From the NCBI RefSeq assembly GCF_008642275.1, contig NZ_CP029189.1:682001-746000 (forward strand): a DNA stretch of 64,000 bases, given 5' to 3'. Of this stretch, positions 43,254-54,773 are shown piece after piece. Numbering within the stretch: position 1 is the stretch's first letter; each line of letters opens with the position of its first letter. Source of the stretch: Streptomyces venezuelae (lineage in GTDB: Bacteria > Actinomycetota > Actinomycetes > Streptomycetales > Streptomycetaceae). The position numbers and the translations under genes were made by a program. The notes under the pieces are model-generated. The model ran no database searches and was not told the origin of the DNA. It worked only from the letters and a program-made list of their open reading frames with translations.

Positions 43254-43658
43254 ATGACAGCCCCCACACCGGCGCAGACCGTTCAAAGCCTGTTCCCGCT
43301 GCTGGCCGAAGGGAAGAGCGCGGAGGCGGCGGCGCTGTTCGCCGACCGGGTGTCGTTCTCGATCCCGCATCCGCCGGGCATCCCGTGGGTCCCGGAGGCC
43401 GACTCGCCGGACGGCATGCGCACGTTCTTCGAGCTGCTGCGGACCCATGTGCGGGCCAAGGAGTTCGAGCTCCGCCAGGTCGTCGCCGAGGGGGACGACG
43501 TGGTGCTCCTCGGCCGCATGGTGTCCGAAGTCAGGAAGACCGGCCGGGACATCGACACCGCGTTCGCCCTGCACACCACGGTCCGGGACGGGCGGATCAC
43601 CCGCTACCACCTGTACGAGGACACCTACGCGGTGGCCGAGGCCTACTTCGGCGACTGA
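43254..43658 (+). CDS. SnoaL-like/nuclear transport factor 2-fold protein
   Basis: A 134-residue alpha+beta-barrel protein with the SnoaL-like order: a helical start (AQTVQSLFPLLAEGKSAEAAALFAD), VSFSIPHPPGIPWVPEADSPDGMRTFFELL, then strands ending ITRYHLYEDTYAVAEAYFGD. It starts at ATG 43254. These folds serve as small isomerases, cyclases or ligand binders; nothing indicates which. Confidence 0.85.
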   Translation: MTAPTPAQTVQSLFPLLAEGKSAEAAALFADRVSFSIPHPPGIPWVPEADSPDGMRTFFELLRTHVRAKEFELRQVVAEGDDVVLLGRMVSEVRKTGRDIDTAFALHTTVRDGRITRYHLYEDTYAVAEAYFGD

Positions 43659-43764
43659 TCGACCGCCCTGCCGCTTAGGCCGCCGTGCGGACCCCGCTGC
43701 GAGCCGCGTCACGCCGACGGCGCGCATGCGGCGGCCGTCCCCCGCGGCGCTCTACTGTGCCCGC

Positions 43765-44205
43765 ATGGAACAGCGCATCACCCTGGTCACCCTGGGGGTC
43801 TGCGACCTCGCCCGCGCGAAGGGCTTCTACGAGGCCCTGGGCTGGCGGGGGCAGGAGGTCGAGGAGACCGTCTTCTTCCAGGCCGGCGGACTCGCCCTGG
43901 TGCTGTGGGACCGGGACAAGCTGGCGCGCGACTGCGGGGTCGAGCCCGGGCCGGGCGGCGGGTTCGGCGGGATCGTCCTCGCCCACAACGTCCGCTCCGA
44001 GACCGAGGTGGACGAGGTGCTGGCCGCGGCCGGGCGGTCGGGCGGCACCGTGACGAGGCCCGCCGCCTTCAACGCGATCGGGTTCTACTCGGGCGCCTTC
44101 ACCGACCCGGACGGCCATTGCTGGGAAGTCGCGCACAATCCGGGATTCCCCCTCGCCGCGGACGGCTCGCTCACCCTGCCCGATCTGGGCGGCCCGAAGA
44201 CCTGA
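43765..44205 (+). CDS. VOC (glyoxalase/bleomycin-resistance) superfamily protein
   Basis: A 146-residue vicinal oxygen chelate-fold protein: RITLVTLGVCDLARAKGFYEALGW opens the first beta-alpha-beta repeat, and SGAFTDPDGHCWEVAHNPGF ends the second with the metal or ligand face. It starts at ATG 43765. The 218 bp that follow up to the convergent MltG gene contain no feature I can support. Confidence 0.9.
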   Translation: MEQRITLVTLGVCDLARAKGFYEALGWRGQEVEETVFFQAGGLALVLWDRDKLARDCGVEPGPGGGFGGIVLAHNVRSETEVDEVLAAAGRSGGTVTRPAAFNAIGFYSGAFTDPDGHCWEVAHNPGFPLAADGSLTLPDLGGPKT

Positions 44206-44423
44206 CCGAGGCCGCTCCGGGACCTCGCTCACCTACCCGTTCGCGGGCACGATCCCGTACCCGGAGCCCGACACGCGCCCGGCCGCCCGGACCACGAGCC
44301 GCGATCCGCCCCTGCGACCCGCTGCCCGACACCCGTCATGTCCGTCTACGGCCACGCGTGCTCGTTCATGCCGCTCTGCCGACGCGGCATGCACGCCGGT
44401 CATGGGTCCGGGGCCGGTGGCCC

Positions 44424-45287
44424 TCATCTCCCGGCGGGCCCGGCCTGGCCCGTGCGGGGGCCCGTGCTCGCGCGGATCCGGTTGAACTCGGCCACGTGCT
44501 TCTTGTGTTCCTCGTAGGTCGCGGAGAAGCGGGTGTCCCCCGGCTTGACCGTCACGAAGAACAGCCAGTCACCGGGCGTCGGGGCGACCGCGGCCGCCAT
44601 CGCCTCCAGCCCGGGGCTGTCGATCGGCGTGGGCGGCAGTCCCTGGCGTTCGTAGGTGTTGAAGGGGCTGTCGATCCGGGTGTCGCTCAGCTTGGTGTCC
44701 ACGGTGCTGCGGTTGAGCGCGTAGTTGACGGTCGAGTCCATCTGGAGCGGCATCGACTTCGCCAGCCGGTTGTGCACCACCCGTGCGACCTTGCCCATGT
44801 CGGTGCGGCCCTCGGCCTCCGCCTCGATGATGCTGGCCAGGGTGGCCGTCTGGTACGGAGTCATCCCGTGGGCCTTGCCGCCGTCGGCGACGGCCTGGGT
44901 GGCGAGCTTCCGGTTCGCCGTCTGCACCATCTGCGTGAGCAGGGTGGCCGGGGTGGACTTCGAGGTCACCGGGTACGTCGCCGGGAAGAGATAGCCCTCC
45001 GGATTGCCCTTGGCCTCCGCGGGCAGGGCCAGGGCGGTGGTGGCCACCGCCGCCTTCGTGGATCCCGGCGGGAGCTTCAGCTCGCGGTCGACCGCGGCGT
45101 ACACCTGTTGGGCCCGCCAGCCCTCGGGGATCAGCAGCCGGCGTGGCGTCTCCGGCACTTCGCCACGCCCCAGTATCGGGATCACGACCGCCCCACCGAC
45201 GGCGAGCAGTGTGCCGAGGAAGAGCGCCAGCCGGCCCCGACGGGTCAGCCGGGGACGGCGTTGCGGCGGCGGGTACTCAGGGCGCAT
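44424..45287 (-). CDS. MltG-like endolytic transglycosylase
   Basis: A 287-residue membrane-anchored protein: short basic N-terminus (PQRRPRLTRRGR), one hydrophobic segment (LALFLGTLLAVGGAVVIPIL), then the YceG/MltG domain with EGYLFPATYPV, the catalytic Glu region ASIIEAEAEGRTDMGKVARVVHNRL, and SPFNTYERQGLPPTPIDSPGLEA. It is shorter than the main MltG of streptomycetes and is not next to the usual aroE or ruvX genes, so it is probably a paralogue. It acts on nascent peptidoglycan strands at the cell surface. Confidence 0.88.
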   Translation of the reverse strand: MRPEYPPPQRRPRLTRRGRLALFLGTLLAVGGAVVIPILGRGEVPETPRRLLIPEGWRAQQVYAAVDRELKLPPGSTKAAVATTALALPAEAKGNPEGYLFPATYPVTSKSTPATLLTQMVQTANRKLATQAVADGGKAHGMTPYQTATLASIIEAEAEGRTDMGKVARVVHNRLAKSMPLQMDSTVNYALNRSTVDTKLSDTRIDSPFNTYERQGLPPTPIDSPGLEAMAAAVAPTPGDWLFFVTVKPGDTRFSATYEEHKKHVAEFNRIRASTGPRTGQAGPAGR

Positions 45288-45319
45288 GCGGGAACGCTAA
45301 CCCGCGATTCATCATATTT

Positions 45320-45342
45320 CCGGCACCCGGACTGCGTGCCGG
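45320..45342 (-). terminator. Hairpin after the ABC transporter gene
   Basis: A 7-bp perfect stem (CCGGCAC at 45320-45326 with GTGCCGG at 45336-45342) lies just after the ABC transporter stop on the minus strand. It is followed in that direction by an AT-rich stretch (GAAATATGATGAAT), so it resembles a weak intrinsic terminator. Confidence 0.5.
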
Positions 45343-45350
45343 TCCTACCG

Positions 45351-47213
<1,863 letters not shown>

Positions 47214-47296
47214 GGGCACCCTCTCGGGGGTCGGGGGTCAGGGTCGAGGTCGTCGCGAGGTCCCCTCCGGCCGTGTCGGGGCCATTGGAGCACAGG

Positions 47297-47321
47297 TCAT
47301 TGTTACCTATACTCACAATGA
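47297..47321. promoter_or_regulatory. Inverted repeat between divergent ABC exporter and MarR genes
   Basis: TCATTGT (47297-47303) and its inverse ACAATGA (47315-47321) are separated by 11 bp of AT-rich sequence (TACCTATACTC) containing -10-like TATACT. The dyad is 25 bp before the MarR start and 84 bp before the ABC start. It is a probable MarR operator over the divergent promoters. Confidence 0.7.
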
Positions 47322-47345
47322 ACGGCATCCTGATATTGTTCCCGC

Positions 47346-47816
47346 ATGAGCTCCGCCTCCGCCTCCTCTTCCGCCTCCGACACCGACCGCCTCCTCGCCG
47401 AACAGCTCCTGCGCCTGACGCGCAGGCTGCACCGGATCCAGAAGCGCCACATGGTGCCGCTCGGGATCACTCCCGCCCAGAGTCGTTTGCTGCGCCTCGT
47501 CTCGCACTACGAGGGCGAGCAGGCACCCCGGATGGCGGATCTCGCCGCCCGACTGGAAGTCGTACCGCGCGCGGTGACCAGCCTCGTGGACGGCCTGGAG
47601 GCGGCCGGGTGCGTACGGCGCGCACCCGACCCCGCGAACCGCCGCGTCATCCGGATCGAGCTCACCGACACCGGCCGCGCCACGCTGCGCCGTCTGCGCA
47701 ACGCGCGAACCGACGCGGCGGAGGAGATCCTGGCTCCGTTGACCGCCGACCAGCGCGACGTGCTCGGCGGTCTGCTGAACGCCCTGTCGGACGCCCCGGC
47801 GGAGCGCACCTGCTGA
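47346..47816 (+). CDS. MarR family transcriptional regulator
   Basis: A 156-residue MarR protein: RRLHRIQKRHMVPLGITPAQSRLLRLV, winged helix PRMADLAARLEVVPRAVTSLVDGLEAAGCVRRAPDPANRRVIRIELT, then dimerization helices. ATG 47346. It is divergent from the ABC exporter at 45351-47213, which it probably represses, and lies 40 bp before an FAD oxidoreductase gene. Confidence 0.92.
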   Translation: MSSASASSSASDTDRLLAEQLLRLTRRLHRIQKRHMVPLGITPAQSRLLRLVSHYEGEQAPRMADLAARLEVVPRAVTSLVDGLEAAGCVRRAPDPANRRVIRIELTDTGRATLRRLRNARTDAAEEILAPLTADQRDVLGGLLNALSDAPAERTC

Positions 47817-47856
47817 GTAGGCCACCCGTGGGCCTCGACGACGCGAGGGGTCGCAG

Positions 47857-50793
47857 ATGCCGCTGCTCGAACCGAAGCCGGGGGCCCTGCGCCCGCGCGG
47901 CATCCGCGGCCCCGCCCCCGACCGGCTCCCCGGGCACCGGGCCGGCGGCACGCCCGAGCCGCTGCGGAGCGAGCTGACCGCGCTGCTCGGCCCCGAGAAG
48001 GTGCTGTGGAAGGTCTCCGACCTCGTCCGCTATGCCTCCGACGCCTCCCCCTACCGGTTCGTACCCCAGGTCGTGGTGATCGCCGAGGACGTCGACGACG
48101 TCTCCGCGGTGCTCTCGTACGCCCATGGCCGGCAGCGCGAGGTGGTCTTCCGCGCCGCCGGTACCTCGCTCAACGGGCAGGCCCAGGGCGAGGACATCCT
48201 CGTCGACGTACGCCGCCACTGGGCCGGGATCGAGGTGCTGGAGGAGGGCCGGCGCGCCCGGATCCGGCCCGGCACCACCGTGGCCCGGGCGAACGCGGCC
48301 CTCGCCCGGCACGGCCGCGTCCTCGGGCCCGACCCGGCCAGTGCCGCCGCCTGCACCCTCGGCGGGGTCGTCGCCAACAACGCGTCGGGCATGACCGCGG
48401 GCACCACCCGCAACTCCTACCGCACGCTCTCCTCCCTCACCCTCGTCCTCCCGGGCGGCACCGTCGTGGACACCGCAGACCCGCTGGCCGACGAGGAGCT
48501 GTCGCGCGCCGAACCGGCCCTGTGCCACGGTCTGACGGAGATCAAGCGGGAGATCGAGGCCGACCCCGCGCTGGTCGCCCGGATCCGGGCCAAGTACGAG
48601 ATCAAGAACACCACCGGCTACCGTCTCGACGCCTACCTGGACGGCACCACCCCCGTCGAGATCCTGCGCGGGCTCATGGTCGGCTCGGAGGGCACCCTCG
48701 GCTTCATCTCCGAGGTCGTCTTCGACACCCTCCCGCTGGAGCGCGAACTCTGCTCCGCCCTGCTGTTCTTCCCCTCGCTGCCCGCGGCGGCCGCGGCCGT
48801 GCCCCTCTTCAACGAGGCGGGAGCGGCCGCCGTAGAACTGATGGACGGCAACACCCTGCGCGCCTCGGTCAGCGTCGCGGGCGTGCCCGCCGACTGGGCG
48901 GACCTGCCCCGGGAGACCGCCGCCCTGCTCGTGGAATTCCGGGCTCCGGACCAGGCCGCCCGGGACGCCTGCGCACAGCGGGCCACCCGGGTCCTCGACG
49001 GGCTCGACCTGGTCGCCCCGGTGGCGTCGGTCACCAACACCTTCACCGGCGACCCGAAGACCGTGCACGGCTACTGGCAGGCACGCAAGGCCTTCGTCAC
49101 CGCCGTCGGCGGAGCCCGCGCCCGGGGCACCACGCTGATCACCGAGGACTTCGCGGTACCGCCGTCCCGGCTGGCGGAGGCCTGCGAGGCACTCCTCGCG
49201 CTCCAGGCGGAGCACGGCTTCGACGCGGCCGTCGCCGGTCACGCGGCCCACGGCAACCTGCACTTCATGCTCACCTTCGACGCCGCCGACCCCGCCGACG
49301 TCGAACGGTACGGAGCCTTCATGGAGGCCTTCTGCCGGCTCACCGTGGAGCGGTTCGACGGCTCCCTGAAAGCCGAGCACTCCACGGGCCGCAACATGGC
49401 CCCCTTCCTCGAACTGGAGTGGGGCCCCGTGGCGACCGCCCTCATGTGGCGCACCAAGCGGCTCGTCGACCCGGACGGGGTGCTGGCGCCGCGGATCCTC
49501 CTCGACCGCGACCCGCGGGCCCATCTGCGCGGTCTGAAGACCATTCCGCAGGTGGAGGCGGTGGCCGACCCCTGCATCGAGTGCGGCTTCTGCGAACCGG
49601 CCTGTCCCAGCGCGGACCTGACGACCACTCCGCGCCAGCGGATCGTGCTGCGCCGCGAGATGCTGCGCCAGCAGCCCGGCTCCCCCGTGCTGGACGGCCT
49701 GCTCGCGGCCTACGGCTACGACGCGGTGGACACCTGCGCGGGCGACTCCGCATGCAAGCTCGCCTGCCCCGTCGGGATCGACACCGGGGCGCTGATGAAG
49801 GACTTCCGCCACCGCCGGCACGGCCCGCGCGAGGAAGCCGCCGCGGCGCTGGCCGCGCGGCGCTTCGGGGCCGCCGAGTCCGCCGCCCGGCTGACGGTGG
49901 CCGCCGCCGACCGGATCCCCTCCCGGGCCGGTGCCCGGCTGCTGGGGGCGGTCACCGGGGCCGCGCGCAGGGCCGTGAACCCGGACCTGGTTCCGCAGTG
50001 GCCGGCACGGATCGCCGGCGCCGCGCCCCGCCGGCTGCCGCCGACCCGGCGGGTGGGCGCCGCCGCCGTGTACTACCCGGCCTGCGTCAACCGGATCTTC
50101 GGCGGCCCGGAGGGCCGGCCCGGCCCCTCCCTGCCCCAGGCCGTGGTGGCCGTGTCGGAGCGGGCCGGGCGGCCCGTCTGGATCCCCGGCGACGTCGGCG
50201 GCACCTGCTGCGCGACGATCTGGCACTCCAAGGGCTACGAGGCCGGCACCCGGGTGATGGCGAACCGGATCGTCGAAGCGGCGTGGGGCTGGACGGCCGG
50301 CGGACTCCTGCCGCTGGTCGTGGACGCCTCCTCCTGCACGCTGGGCATCGCGCGCGAGGTGGTCCCGTACCTCACCCCGGAGAACCGGGCCCTCCACGCG
50401 GAGCTGCGGATCCTCGACTCGGTCGTGTGGGCCGCCGACGAGCTGCTGCCGCGTCTGGAGGTCCGGCGCACGGTGGGCTCGGCCGTACTCCACCCCACCT
50501 GCTCGATGCGGCACCTGGGTGACGAGGACCGGCTGCGCGCGGTCGCCGCGGCGTGCGCCGAGGAGGTGGTGGTCCCCGACGACGCGGGCTGCTGCGCCTT
50601 CGCGGGCGACCGGGGAATGCTGCATCCGGAACTCACCGCCTCGGCGACGGCGCGCGAGGCGGCCGAGGTGACCGCCCGGGCCTTCGACGCGCACCTGTCG
50701 GCGAACCGGATGTGCGAAGTGGGCATGGACCGGGCGACGGGGCGCCGCTACTACTCGGCGTTGCTCGAACTGGAGCACGCCACCCGCCCGTGA
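47857..50793 (+). CDS. FAD-linked oxidase with C-terminal Fe-S domain (D-lactate dehydrogenase-like)
   Basis: A 978-residue fusion. Residues about 60-290 are a PCMH-type FAD domain (VFRAAGTSLNGQAQGEDILVD, GGVVANNASGM, VGSEGTLGFISEV). About 300-560 is the FAD-oxidase C-terminal domain (GHAAHGNLHFMLTFDAAD). A 4Fe-4S pair follows (CIECGFCEPACPS and CAGDSACKLACPVG). The end is a CCG-type heterodisulfide-reductase domain (YYPACVNRIFG, GGTCCATIWHSKG, HPTCSM, DDAGCCAFAGDRG). This architecture belongs to membrane-associated D-lactate or 2-hydroxyacid:quinone dehydrogenases. It starts at ATG 47857. Confidence 0.9.
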   Translation: MPLLEPKPGALRPRGIRGPAPDRLPGHRAGGTPEPLRSELTALLGPEKVLWKVSDLVRYASDASPYRFVPQVVVIAEDVDDVSAVLSYAHGRQREVVFRAAGTSLNGQAQGEDILVDVRRHWAGIEVLEEGRRARIRPGTTVARANAALARHGRVLGPDPASAAACTLGGVVANNASGMTAGTTRNSYRTLSSLTLVLPGGTVVDTADPLADEELSRAEPALCHGLTEIKREIEADPALVARIRAKYEIKNTTGYRLDAYLDGTTPVEILRGLMVGSEGTLGFISEVVFDTLPLERELCSALLFFPSLPAAAAAVPLFNEAGAAAVELMDGNTLRASVSVAGVPADWADLPRETAALLVEFRAPDQAARDACAQRATRVLDGLDLVAPVASVTNTFTGDPKTVHGYWQARKAFVTAVGGARARGTTLITEDFAVPPSRLAEACEALLALQAEHGFDAAVAGHAAHGNLHFMLTFDAADPADVERYGAFMEAFCRLTVERFDGSLKAEHSTGRNMAPFLELEWGPVATALMWRTKRLVDPDGVLAPRILLDRDPRAHLRGLKTIPQVEAVADPCIECGFCEPACPSADLTTTPRQRIVLRREMLRQQPGSPVLDGLLAAYGYDAVDTCAGDSACKLACPVGIDTGALMKDFRHRRHGPREEAAAALAARRFGAAESAARLTVAAADRIPSRAGARLLGAVTGAARRAVNPDLVPQWPARIAGAAPRRLPPTRRVGAAAVYYPACVNRIFGGPEGRPGPSLPQAVVAVSERAGRPVWIPGDVGGTCCATIWHSKGYEAGTRVMANRIVEAAWGWTAGGLLPLVVDASSCTLGIAREVVPYLTPENRALHAELRILDSVVWAADELLPRLEVRRTVGSAVLHPTCSMRHLGDEDRLRAVAAACAEEVVVPDDAGCCAFAGDRGMLHPELTASATAREAAEVTARAFDAHLSANRMCEVGMDRATGRRYYSALLELEHATRP

Positions 50794-50952
50794 GCGCCGG
50801 GGCGTGCGACCCCCGTGACCTGGCGCCACGCCGTCCCCGCCGCCGCAAACCTGCTGGCCGCAGCGCGCGTCCCACGAAAAATCGATTGCCCGGCATCGGT
50901 CCCGAAGGCGAACCTTGCACGGTTTGGACCACTCGAACAGTCATGGGGCGTC

Positions 50953-52815
50953 ATGCAGATCAGCGATCTTCCGTATCCGGATCCAGGGGTACCCGACGCC
51001 CGCTCCGGCCCCCGGTTCCTGCTGTGGCTGGGGCGCGGTCAACTCGGCGGACAGCTCAAGAGCCTGGGCTGGGGAATGCTCCACTTCTCCGGCGTCGCCG
51101 GACTGCCCTACGCCGTGGGTATGGGCGTCGACGCGGTCGCCGATCACGACCCGGACCGGCTGCTGCGCGTGGGCGCCCTGCTCCTGCTCATCGGGGTCGC
51201 CGTCTCCGTCGGCGACGCGATGCTCCACCGCACGGCGGTCACCAACTGGATCACCGCGGCCGCGCGCGTCCAGCAACTCCTCGCGCGCAAGACGGCCGAA
51301 CTGGGCTCCGCCCTCACCCGCCGGGTGGCCGCGGGCGAAGTGGTCGCGGTGTCCACGGGCGACGTGGAGAAGATCGGCTGGTTCGTGGAGGCGGTCTCCC
51401 GCTTCCTCGCGGCCGTCTTCTCCGTCGTCCTCGTCTGCGTCGGCCTGCTGTTCTACGCGCCCGAACTCGGCACCGTCGTCGCCGTCGGCGTCCCGCTGAT
51501 CGCCCTGGCCTCGCTGCCGCTGCTGCCGCGCGCCACCCGGCGCGCGGACGTCCAGCGGGAGAAGGCGGGCAAGGCCACCGAACTTGCCTCCGACACCGTC
51601 GCGGGCCTGCGCGTACTGCGCGGTATCGGTGGTGAGGACCTGTTCCTCGGCCGCTACCGCGAGGCCTCGCAGGAGGTCCGCAAGGCCGCCGTGCACAGTG
51701 CCCGGATGTGGGCGCTGATCTCCGCGATCCAGGTGGTGCTCCCGGGCGCGCTGATGATCACGGTGATCTGGTACGGCGCCGCGCTCGTCTCGGACGGCCG
51801 CATCGCCGTGGGTGAACTCGTCGCCGCCTTCAGCGCGGTGGCCACGCTGCTGTACCCCCTGCGCCACTTCCAGGAGATCGCCATGGCGTACTCCTTCTCA
51901 CGGCCCTCCGCCAAGCGGGCCGCCCGGGTCCTGTCCCTGACCCGGACGGACGCCGCCGCCGGACGTCCCGCGCGCCCGGAGCCGGTGCCGGCACCTGCCC
52001 CGGGCGGGGACCTGTACGACCCGCAGACCGGGCTGCTGGCCCCCGCGGGCCGGTTCACCGCCGTCGTGTGCGGGGACCCCGACCTGGCGGGGCGGCTCGC
52101 GGAACGCCTCGGCGGCCACCCCATGGACGATGCGGCGGGCGCGGACGCGGGGACCGGCGCGGACGCGGGAACACCGTCCGTGCTGCTCGGCGGCGTCGCG
52201 CTGGACGAGCTCGCACTGGACACCGCGCGCTCCCTGGTCCTCGTACAGGACAAGGATCCGGTGCTGCTGTCCGGGACCCTGCGGGAGCTGTTCGACGTAC
52301 CGGCCTCCGAAGCCGTCGAATCCGGTGCGGCTCTCGGCGCAGCCCAGTGCGCCGACGTCCTGGACGCGCTGCTGCAGTCGGCGCCGGAAGGGGTCGAGGA
52401 CCCGATGGACGCCCGGATCACCGAGCGCGGCCGCTCCCTCTCGGGTGGCCAGCGCCAGCGGCTCGCCCTGGCACGGTCCCTGGTCACCGACCCGGAGGTG
52501 CTGGTGCTCGACGAGCCGACCTCCGCGGTCGACTCGCACACCGAGGCGCGGATCGCGGACGGGATCGCGGCCCTGCGCGCCGGGCGGACCACGGTGGTAC
52601 TGGCGTCCTCGCCACTGCTGCTGGACCGTGCGGACCGGGTCGTGCTCGTCGACGGGGGCACGGTGGCGGCCGTCGGTACCCACCGCGAGCTGCTGCGGGA
52701 CGAACCGCGCTACAGGGCGGTCGTCACCCGCGAGACCGACGAGGAACAGCGACTCGCCGGGATGGAACTGACCGAACTGGAAGCGACACTCACAGAGATC
52801 GAGGAATCCGCATGA
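50953..52815 (+). CDS. ABC exporter half-transporter with degenerate Walker A
   Basis: 620 residues from ATG 50953. A membrane domain with about five to six hydrophobic segments is followed by an ATPase domain. The Walker A loop is lost (residues [12 protein letters not shown] in its place, no GKS/T), while the signature LSGGQRQR and Walker [13 protein letters not shown] are intact; the switch His region is also changed ([12 protein letters not shown]). It overlaps the next ABC gene by ATGA, and the two should form a heterodimer in which this subunit supplies the good signature motif. The 159 bp upstream hold no gene. The substrate is unknown. Confidence 0.92.
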   Translation: MQISDLPYPDPGVPDARSGPRFLLWLGRGQLGGQLKSLGWGMLHFSGVAGLPYAVGMGVDAVADHDPDRLLRVGALLLLIGVAVSVGDAMLHRTAVTNWITAAARVQQLLARKTAELGSALTRRVAAGEVVAVSTGDVEKIGWFVEAVSRFLAAVFSVVLVCVGLLFYAPELGTVVAVGVPLIALASLPLLPRATRRADVQREKAGKATELASDTVAGLRVLRGIGGEDLFLGRYREASQEVRKAAVHSARMWALISAIQVVLPGALMITVIWYGAALVSDGRIAVGELVAAFSAVATLLYPLRHFQEIAMAYSFSRPSAKRAARVLSLTRTDAAAGRPARPEPVPAPAPGGDLYDPQTGLLAPAGRFTAVVCGDPDLAGRLAERLGGHPMDDAAGADAGTGADAGTPSVLLGGVALDELALDTARSLVLVQDKDPVLLSGTLRELFDVPASEAVESGAALGAAQCADVLDALLQSAPEGVEDPMDARITERGRSLSGGQRQRLALARSLVTDPEVLVLDEPTSAVDSHTEARIADGIAALRAGRTTVVLASSPLLLDRADRVVLVDGGTVAAVGTHRELLRDEPRYRAVVTRETDEEQRLAGMELTELEATLTEIEESA

Positions 52816-54593
52816 TCGGCGTGGCGCCGCCGGAGTACGACCCGGCGGCACCCGAGACGGCCGCGACCCTGCCCGTGGGCACGTCGGCGACCGTACGGGA
52901 CTATGTGCGCGGCCTGTTCCGGCGGCACCGGCGATCCTTCCTGGTGCTGGTGGGCGTCAACGCGACCGCGGTCATCGCTTCCATGGTCGGCCCCTACCTC
53001 CTGGGCCGGATCGTGGACGACCTGTCGGCGGGGGCACGCGAGCTGCACCTGGAGCGGGCGGCGCTGCTGTTCACCCTGGCGCTGGCGGTCCAGACGTTCT
53101 TCGTCCGGCAGGTCCGGCTGCGCGGGGCGATGCTGGGCGAGGAGATGCTCGCCGATCTGCGCGAGGACTTCCTGGTGCGGTCGGTAGGCCTGCCGCCGGG
53201 GGTGCTGGAGCGGGCCGGTACCGGTGACCTGCTGTCGCGGATCACGACCGACATCGACCGGCTGGCGAACGCGATGCGTGAGGCCGTGCCCCAGCTGGCC
53301 ATCGGCGTGGTGTGGGCGGGGCTGCTGTTCGGCGCGCTCGCGGTGACGGCGCCGCCGCTGGCGCTGGCGGCGCTGGTGGCGCTGCCGATTCTGGTGATCG
53401 GGTGCCGCTGGTACTTCAAGCGGGCGCCGTCCGCGTACCGTTCCGAGGCGGCCGGTTACGCGGCGGTGGCGGCGGTGCTCACCGAGACGGTGGACGCGGG
53501 CCGCACGGTCGAGGCGCACCGCCTCGGGCCCGAGCGGATCGCCCTGTCGGAGCGGCGGATCACCCAGTGGGTCGCGTGGGAGCGGTACACCCTGTTCCTG
53601 CGGACCGTTCTCTTCCCCGTCATCAACGCCACCGTCGTGACGATCCTCGGCGCGGTCCTGCTGATCGGCGGCTACTGCGTGCTGCAGGGCTGGATGTCGG
53701 TCGGACAGCTGGCCACGGGTGCGCTGCTCGCGCAGATGCTCTTCGATCCGATCGGCCTGATCCTGCGCTGGTACGACGAACTGCAGGTCGCCCAAGTCTC
53801 CCTGGGCCGGCTGGTGGGCGTACGGGAGATCGCGCCGGACGCCGGGGACGCGAAGGTGGCGCCGGAGGGCCGGGACGTGCGCGCCGAGGAGGTCCGTTTC
53901 GGCTACCGGGAGGGCGTGGACGTCCTGCACGAGGTGTCGATGTCCGTGCCGCCGGGTACCCGGATGGCGCTGGTCGGCCCCTCGGGCGCGGGCAAGTCCA
54001 CCCTGGGAAGGCTGCTCGCCGGAATCTACGCACCCCGGACGGGCGAGGTCACGCTCGGTGGGGCGCGGCTGTCGCGGATGCCCGCGGAGCGGGTGCGCGA
54101 GCACGTGGCCCTGGTCAACCAGGAGCACCACGTGTTCGTGGGCACGCTGCGGGACAATCTCCGCCTCGCGCGGACGGGTGCCGGCGACACCGAGTTGTGG
54201 GCGGCGCTGGCGGCGGTGGACGCGGACGGCTGGGCGCGGGCGATGGAGGCCGGCCTGGACACCGAGGTCGGTTCCGGTGGCGTGGCGCTGACCCCGGCGC
54301 AGGCGCAGCAGATCGCGCTGGCCCGGCTGGTGCTGGCCGACCCGCACACACTGGTGCTGGACGAGGCCACCTCGCTGCTGGATCCGCGTGCGGCACGGCA
54401 CTTGGAGCGCTCGCTGGCCCGGGTGCTGGACGGCCGTACGGTCATCGCCATCGCCCACCGGCTGCACACCGCGCACGACGCGGATGTGATCGCGGTGGTC
54501 GAAGGCGGCCGGATCAGCGAACTCGGCTCGCACGACGAACTGGTCGCGGCCGACGGGGCGTACGCGGCTCTGTGGCGGTCCTGGCACGGCTGA
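52812..54593 (+). CDS. ABC exporter half-transporter with degenerate signature motif
   Basis: A 593-residue partner of the preceding ABC protein. The membrane domain begins near [20 protein letters not shown]. The ATPase domain has an intact Walker A ([13 protein letters not shown]), Walker B ([13 protein letters not shown]) and switch His ([13 protein letters not shown]), but the signature LSGGQ is replaced by LTPAQAQQ. It thus complements its partner: one complete ATP site (this Walker A with the other subunit's LSGGQ) and one degenerate site. ATG 52812 is translationally coupled. Confidence 0.92.
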   Translation: MIGVAPPEYDPAAPETAATLPVGTSATVRDYVRGLFRRHRRSFLVLVGVNATAVIASMVGPYLLGRIVDDLSAGARELHLERAALLFTLALAVQTFFVRQVRLRGAMLGEEMLADLREDFLVRSVGLPPGVLERAGTGDLLSRITTDIDRLANAMREAVPQLAIGVVWAGLLFGALAVTAPPLALAALVALPILVIGCRWYFKRAPSAYRSEAAGYAAVAAVLTETVDAGRTVEAHRLGPERIALSERRITQWVAWERYTLFLRTVLFPVINATVVTILGAVLLIGGYCVLQGWMSVGQLATGALLAQMLFDPIGLILRWYDELQVAQVSLGRLVGVREIAPDAGDAKVAPEGRDVRAEEVRFGYREGVDVLHEVSMSVPPGTRMALVGPSGAGKSTLGRLLAGIYAPRTGEVTLGGARLSRMPAERVREHVALVNQEHHVFVGTLRDNLRLARTGAGDTELWAALAAVDADGWARAMEAGLDTEVGSGGVALTPAQAQQIALARLVLADPHTLVLDEATSLLDPRAARHLERSLARVLDGRTVIAIAHRLHTAHDADVIAVVEGGRISELGSHDELVAADGAYAALWRSWHG

Positions 54594-54615
54594 GCCGGAG
54601 CACGCGCGGCGTGAC

Positions 54616-54660
54616 ACGAGGGGCGGCGGGCGGGACATGGTCCCGTCCGCCGCCCCTCGT
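54616..54660. terminator. Very strong bidirectional hairpin
   Basis: A 21-bp stem (54616-54636 with 54640-54660, one G-T wobble) with a 3-base loop lies 22 bp after the ABC stop, between convergent genes. It would terminate both the ABC pair and the HAF-like gene reading from the right. Confidence 0.8.
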
Positions 54661-54687
54661 CGTCCCGTCGCCCGGCCCGCCCGGTCC

Positions 54688-54759
54688 GGTCGGTCGGGTC
54701 GGTCGGGTCGGTCGGGTCGGTCGGGTCGGTCGGGTCGGTCGGGTCGGTCGGGTCGGTCG
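54688..54759. repeat. Eight tandem copies of a 9-bp repeat
   Basis: The unit GGTCGGTCG is repeated eight times without a mismatch, between the strong hairpin and the stop codon of the HAF-like gene. It is non-coding for any gene I accept. As a perfect microsatellite it is likely to vary in copy number between strains. Confidence 0.9.
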
Positions 54760-54773
54760 GCCGGTCCGGCGGG

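Noticed and set aside
54688..54759. Coding tract on the minus strand reading (DPT)n
   Set aside because: It lies after the stop codon of the HAF-like gene and continues an antisense frame of the ABC gene; no start, ribosome site or family supports it.
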